Assembly: GCA_949130485.1 (NCBI GenBank) | Contig: OX422184.1 | Coordinates: forward strand, 1,160,943-1,224,942 | Source of the DNA: Agelas oroides | Taxonomy: Eukaryota > Porifera > Demospongiae > Agelasida > Agelasidae | Length of the DNA: 64,000 nucleotides | Direction: 5' to 3' | In this document: positions 63,701-64,000 of the stretch, piece by piece | Numbering within the stretch: the first letter of the stretch is position 1 | How the letters are laid out: every line of letters starts with the position of its first letter | Position numbers and translations under genes: made by a program | Notes under the pieces: generated by a model | Told to the model about the DNA's origin: nothing | Database searches by the model: none | The model's input: only the letters and a program-made list of their open reading frames with translations

Positions 63701-63927
63701 ACTTAATATGGTACTAGAATATTGCTACCACATGGTTGGATTATTTTCTGACGTCACAGTAGGTGTGGCAGACCACACGTGGTGAGATGAAGAACTGAAA
63801 TGCTACCTTTCATTTTACGGTTCCTGCATACTAGAACTGCCACATAAAGCGCACTTACTCTATAGCTTATGTTTCCGACAAATATTTTGCAGGGGTTGGG
63901 TCCGCCCTTCTGCTGTCTTTTCGCCAT
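45724..63927 (-). CDS. RRM / F-box / leucine-rich repeat protein (FBXL-like, 652 aa)
   Basis: Exons (minus): 63859-63927, 63157-63251, 62421-62504, 61908-62120, 61021-61100, 60816-60914, 60262-60375, 59521-59659, 58563-58611, 56573-56629, 56234-56344, 49437-49485, 49276-49319, 49113-49192, 48592-48694, 48074-48161, 47350-47502, 46448-46567, 45724-45935. All splice sites are GT-AG and all phases agree, giving one frame from ATG 63927 to TGA 45726-45724. An RRM fills about residues 14-95: RNP2 KIFVGNI, helix ERELAEFFSEFGSV, RNP1 GIGFVTF, last strand GRLMRVSRP. After a charged linker comes an F-box at about 155-195 (LPELNDDILMHIFSYLGLKD, then VCRKWYRVAGLLWKS). Cysteine-type LRRs follow to about residue 560 (e.g. 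CRQLQSLDLCGSPHLLTDYA; ALEMLDINHCQQLTGTSI; CEACYNISDAGLQCL). The tail is acidic and ends EEWGWS. An F-box with LRRs normally recruits substrates to an SCF ubiquitin ligase; the RRM suggests an RNA-linked target (inference). Optional 60-bp exon at 63546-63605. Confidence 0.88.
46093..46206. mobile_element. 114-bp hairpin element with perfect 9-bp duplication
   Basis: TAGCCTTGTTCCCAGGCTTT pairs with its complement ending GGGAACAAGGCTA. The flanks ACCAGGGAC at 46084-46092 and 46207-46215 are identical. In the last intron of the F-box gene. Confidence 0.92.
46880..47218. repeat. TGATATCACAGAC minisatellite, about 19 copies
   Basis: Units of 16-17 bp (TGATATCACAGACGGGC / TGATATCACAGACAGC / GATGAC) with GATATC at the centre of each, in the intron between 46567 and 47350. 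Confidence 0.93.
47583..47965. mobile_element. TIR element, TACCGTATAGCCGG ends
   Basis: TACCGTATAGCCGGAA at the left is complementary to TTTCCGGCTATACGGTA at the right. The interior has a direct echo of the ends (AATTTGGTGG / CCAAATTTAAA). It shares the outer TACCGTATA with the MITEs at 24772 and 30995. Located in an intron of the F-box gene. Confidence 0.78.
48740..48797. mobile_element. 58-bp CAAGAGTGCAT hairpin element
   Basis: CAAGAGTGCATGATGAC pairs with GTCATCATGCACTCTTG (one bulge). The flanks AGTTTAT / AGTTTAA agree at 6 of 7 bases. Same family as 40405-40952. Confidence 0.72.
50260..54458 (-). CDS. Secreted subtilisin-like (S8) protease with CUB and fibrinogen-like domains, 846 aa
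   Basis: Four exons with matching phases: 54186-54458, 52980-53913, 51785-52147 and 50260-51230. The signal peptide is MGLAAFICCILVAVALLGAT. An I9-type propeptide occupies about residues 38-92 (GCYIVVLKQAT and later VAKAFTVKLS). The S8 domain of proteinase K type spans about 115-400 with the catalytic triad Asp148 (VLDTGVN), His188 (GHGTHVA) and Ser343 (GTSMATP), plus the oxyanion Asn278 (AAGND). A CUB domain at about 404-523 starts SCGGNFSA and has the IQSPNYPSNY motif and paired cysteines. The C-terminal ~280 residues begin CREIATEGFGRESDYYWV and include KVFCDL and GWTRV, like the first half of a fibrinogen domain. They continue into a Cys-rich region (PLWDGKGC, CCSFNTPPW) that I associate with sponge and cnidarian secreted proteins. 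Probable extracellular or vacuolar protease. It lies within an intron of the F-box gene, same strand. Confidence 0.9.
54459..56233. other. 5' flank of the subtilase gene within the F-box gene intron
   Basis: The subtilase promoter should lie just right of 54458. The region also holds a 66-bp minisatellite (55114-55440) and AT-rich DNA. A CTCACGCTCGCGCC repeat end occurs near 56130. No exon was recognised. Confidence 0.5.
55114..55440. repeat. 66-bp minisatellite, 5 copies
   Basis: The unit contains GTTAGTCAGCACAACAGAGG and AAGAGGGAGGGGTGGGTAGG and ends ATAGCTCCAGTTCCTGT. It is nearly identical between copies, and the 66-bp length keeps frames open (artefact ORFs on both strands). Confidence 0.93.
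57064..58602. repeat. 19 x 81-bp array copying an LRR exon half plus its splice donor
   Basis: The array abuts the F-box gene's LRR exon 58563-58611. On the minus strand each unit holds TTGAATGTTGCAGGCAACAG, AAGAGTTAGTGGACAG and then GTCAGTATTGTTAGCCC, i.e. the 3' part of that exon, its donor (CAG|GTCAGT) and the first part of the intron. Unit spacing is exactly 81 bp (e.g. 57145, 57226 ... 58522), with only a few variable positions (A/G, ctCg/caCg). Since 81 is 27 codons the frame stays open on both strands for over 500 codons. Confidence 0.93.
58808..59060. repeat. Dispersed repeat, inverted relative to 7735-7960
   Basis: Starts GTTTCATACAGAGTTCCCCC, contains GAAATTTGAAAATTATAATG and CATAATTGCCTCAACAGCTA, and ends in the GTGCATGCACCCTTTGCACG segment. 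Located in an intron of the F-box gene. Confidence 0.75.
59207..59431. mobile_element. TIR element of the CAAGAGTGTATAAGAACAGG family
   Basis: CAAGAGTGTATAAGAACAGG and GAGTAAGAGTGTGTAACTCC at the left are inverted at the right (TTACATGCTCTTACTC...TTATGCACTCTTG). The flanks ATGCATA / ATGCAAT share ATGCA. The element ends 90 bp from an F-box gene exon (59521-59659). Confidence 0.75.
61633..61712. mobile_element. 80-bp hairpin element with perfect 9-bp duplication
   Basis: TAGCCTCATTCCCAGGCCCC pairs with GGGGCCTGGGAACGAGGCTA. The flanks TCACTGTAC at 61624-61632 and 61713-61721 are identical. Confidence 0.93.
61816..61900. mobile_element. Hairpin element inserted at a splice donor of the F-box gene
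   Basis: TAGCCTCAAACCCAGGCTTT pairs with GGAAAGTGTGGGTTTGAGGTC. The flanks CACCTACCC (61807-61815) and CATTTACCC (61901-61909) agree at 7 of 9 bases (two transitions). The right flank contains the donor GG|GTAAAT of the exon 61908-62120 (minus); the left flank carries a second donor-like GG|GTAGGT. Confidence 0.78.
62283..62331. mobile_element. 49-bp hairpin element
   Basis: TAGCCTTGTACACAGGCTCC pairs with GGAGCCTGTGTACAAGGCTA, a near-perfect hairpin. The flank comparison is ambiguous by one base (TTAGTCAAT / TCAGCCAAT). Confidence 0.75.
62603..62935. repeat. Direct repeat with TG-rich interior
   Basis: GACGTGTTTCTGCAAATACC, followed by GGCCTCATCATGCATGTGTG and a TGTGTGCAG-rich stretch, occurs at 62603-62790 and again, shortened, at 62805-62935. 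In the F-box gene intron between 62504 and 63157. Confidence 0.85.
62991..63044. repeat. Perfect 54-bp palindrome
   Basis: ATGTGGTTGTCTTCAGTCTT(GCAT) is followed by a 6-bp loop and the exact complement. It lies 18 bp from the hairpin element at 63062 and does not share its termini, so it is a different hairpin. Confidence 0.88.
63062..63130. mobile_element. 69-bp hairpin element with perfect 9-bp duplication
   Basis: TAGCCTTGTTCCCAGACC pairs with GGTCTGGGAACGAGGCTA around CTTCAGTACGGTACACGCAC. The flanks GCAGTACAT at 63053-63061 and 63131-63139 are identical. It ends 26 bp from the exon 63157-63251 of the F-box gene. Confidence 0.93.
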
Positions 63928-64000
63928 TTAGCACTGCACCTCGTGAGGTCAAAGTTTACCAGCAACCTCGTCGCACGCGCGCGCGCATCGCCACGCCCAC

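Overview
The window looks like nuclear DNA of a non-bilaterian animal, most likely a demosponge. That is an inference from animal-type genes (NHERF-like PDZ scaffold, adenylyl cyclase-like N-terminus, the CORVET subunit TGFBRAP1/VPS3), many short exons with GT-AG introns, and a dense load of hairpin elements, MITE-like repeats and minisatellites. Species cannot be fixed from sequence alone. Gene models were built by hand by joining exons whose splice phases agree.

Layout. At 1-243 is the 3' end of a plus-strand gene resembling heparinase II/III proteins. At 1841-2221 (minus) is the first exon of a membrane protein resembling adenylyl cyclase, and at 4296-6782 (minus) an NHERF-like single-PDZ gene whose 3' end I could not resolve. 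From 8551 to 45082 (plus) runs a complete 29-exon TGFBRAP1/VPS3 gene (876 aa). Its introns hold long TG, polypyrimidine and polypurine tracts and a 1-kb 11-bp satellite. Its 19.6-kb intron 20 (18849-38437) hosts four intronless 2OG-Fe(II) oxygenase ORFs (one minus, three plus) on roughly 6-kb tandem duplications.

Convergent to TGFBRAP1, from 63927 down to 45724 (minus), is a complete gene encoding an RRM, an F-box and leucine-rich repeats (652 aa, or 672 with an optional exon). One of its introns (49486-56233) contains a four-exon secreted subtilase (54458-50260, minus): signal peptide, I9 propeptide, S8 peptidase, CUB domain and a fibrinogen-like cysteine-rich C-terminus. Another of its introns is filled by 19 copies of an 81-bp unit that copies the 3' half of an LRR exon together with its splice donor.

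Mobile DNA. A family of fold-back elements ending in TAGCCTCG/TAGTCTCG is flanked by 9-bp target-site duplications in many places (perfect at eight sites). One copy sits in frame inside an oxygenase ORF, with the empty site preserved in its paralogues. Other repeats are a tRNA-derived SINE, a truncated non-LTR retrotransposon, a pogo-like MITE with TA duplication, hAT-like elements starting CAGTGGCGGAT, and TIR families starting CAAGAGCGCAT and TACCGTATAG.

The genes do not form one pathway. TGFBRAP1 acts in early-endosome tethering, the F-box gene probably in ubiquitination, the subtilase is secreted, and the oxygenases have unknown substrates. The most notable architecture is genes nested in long introns, and introns reshaped by repeats that carry or abut splice sites.
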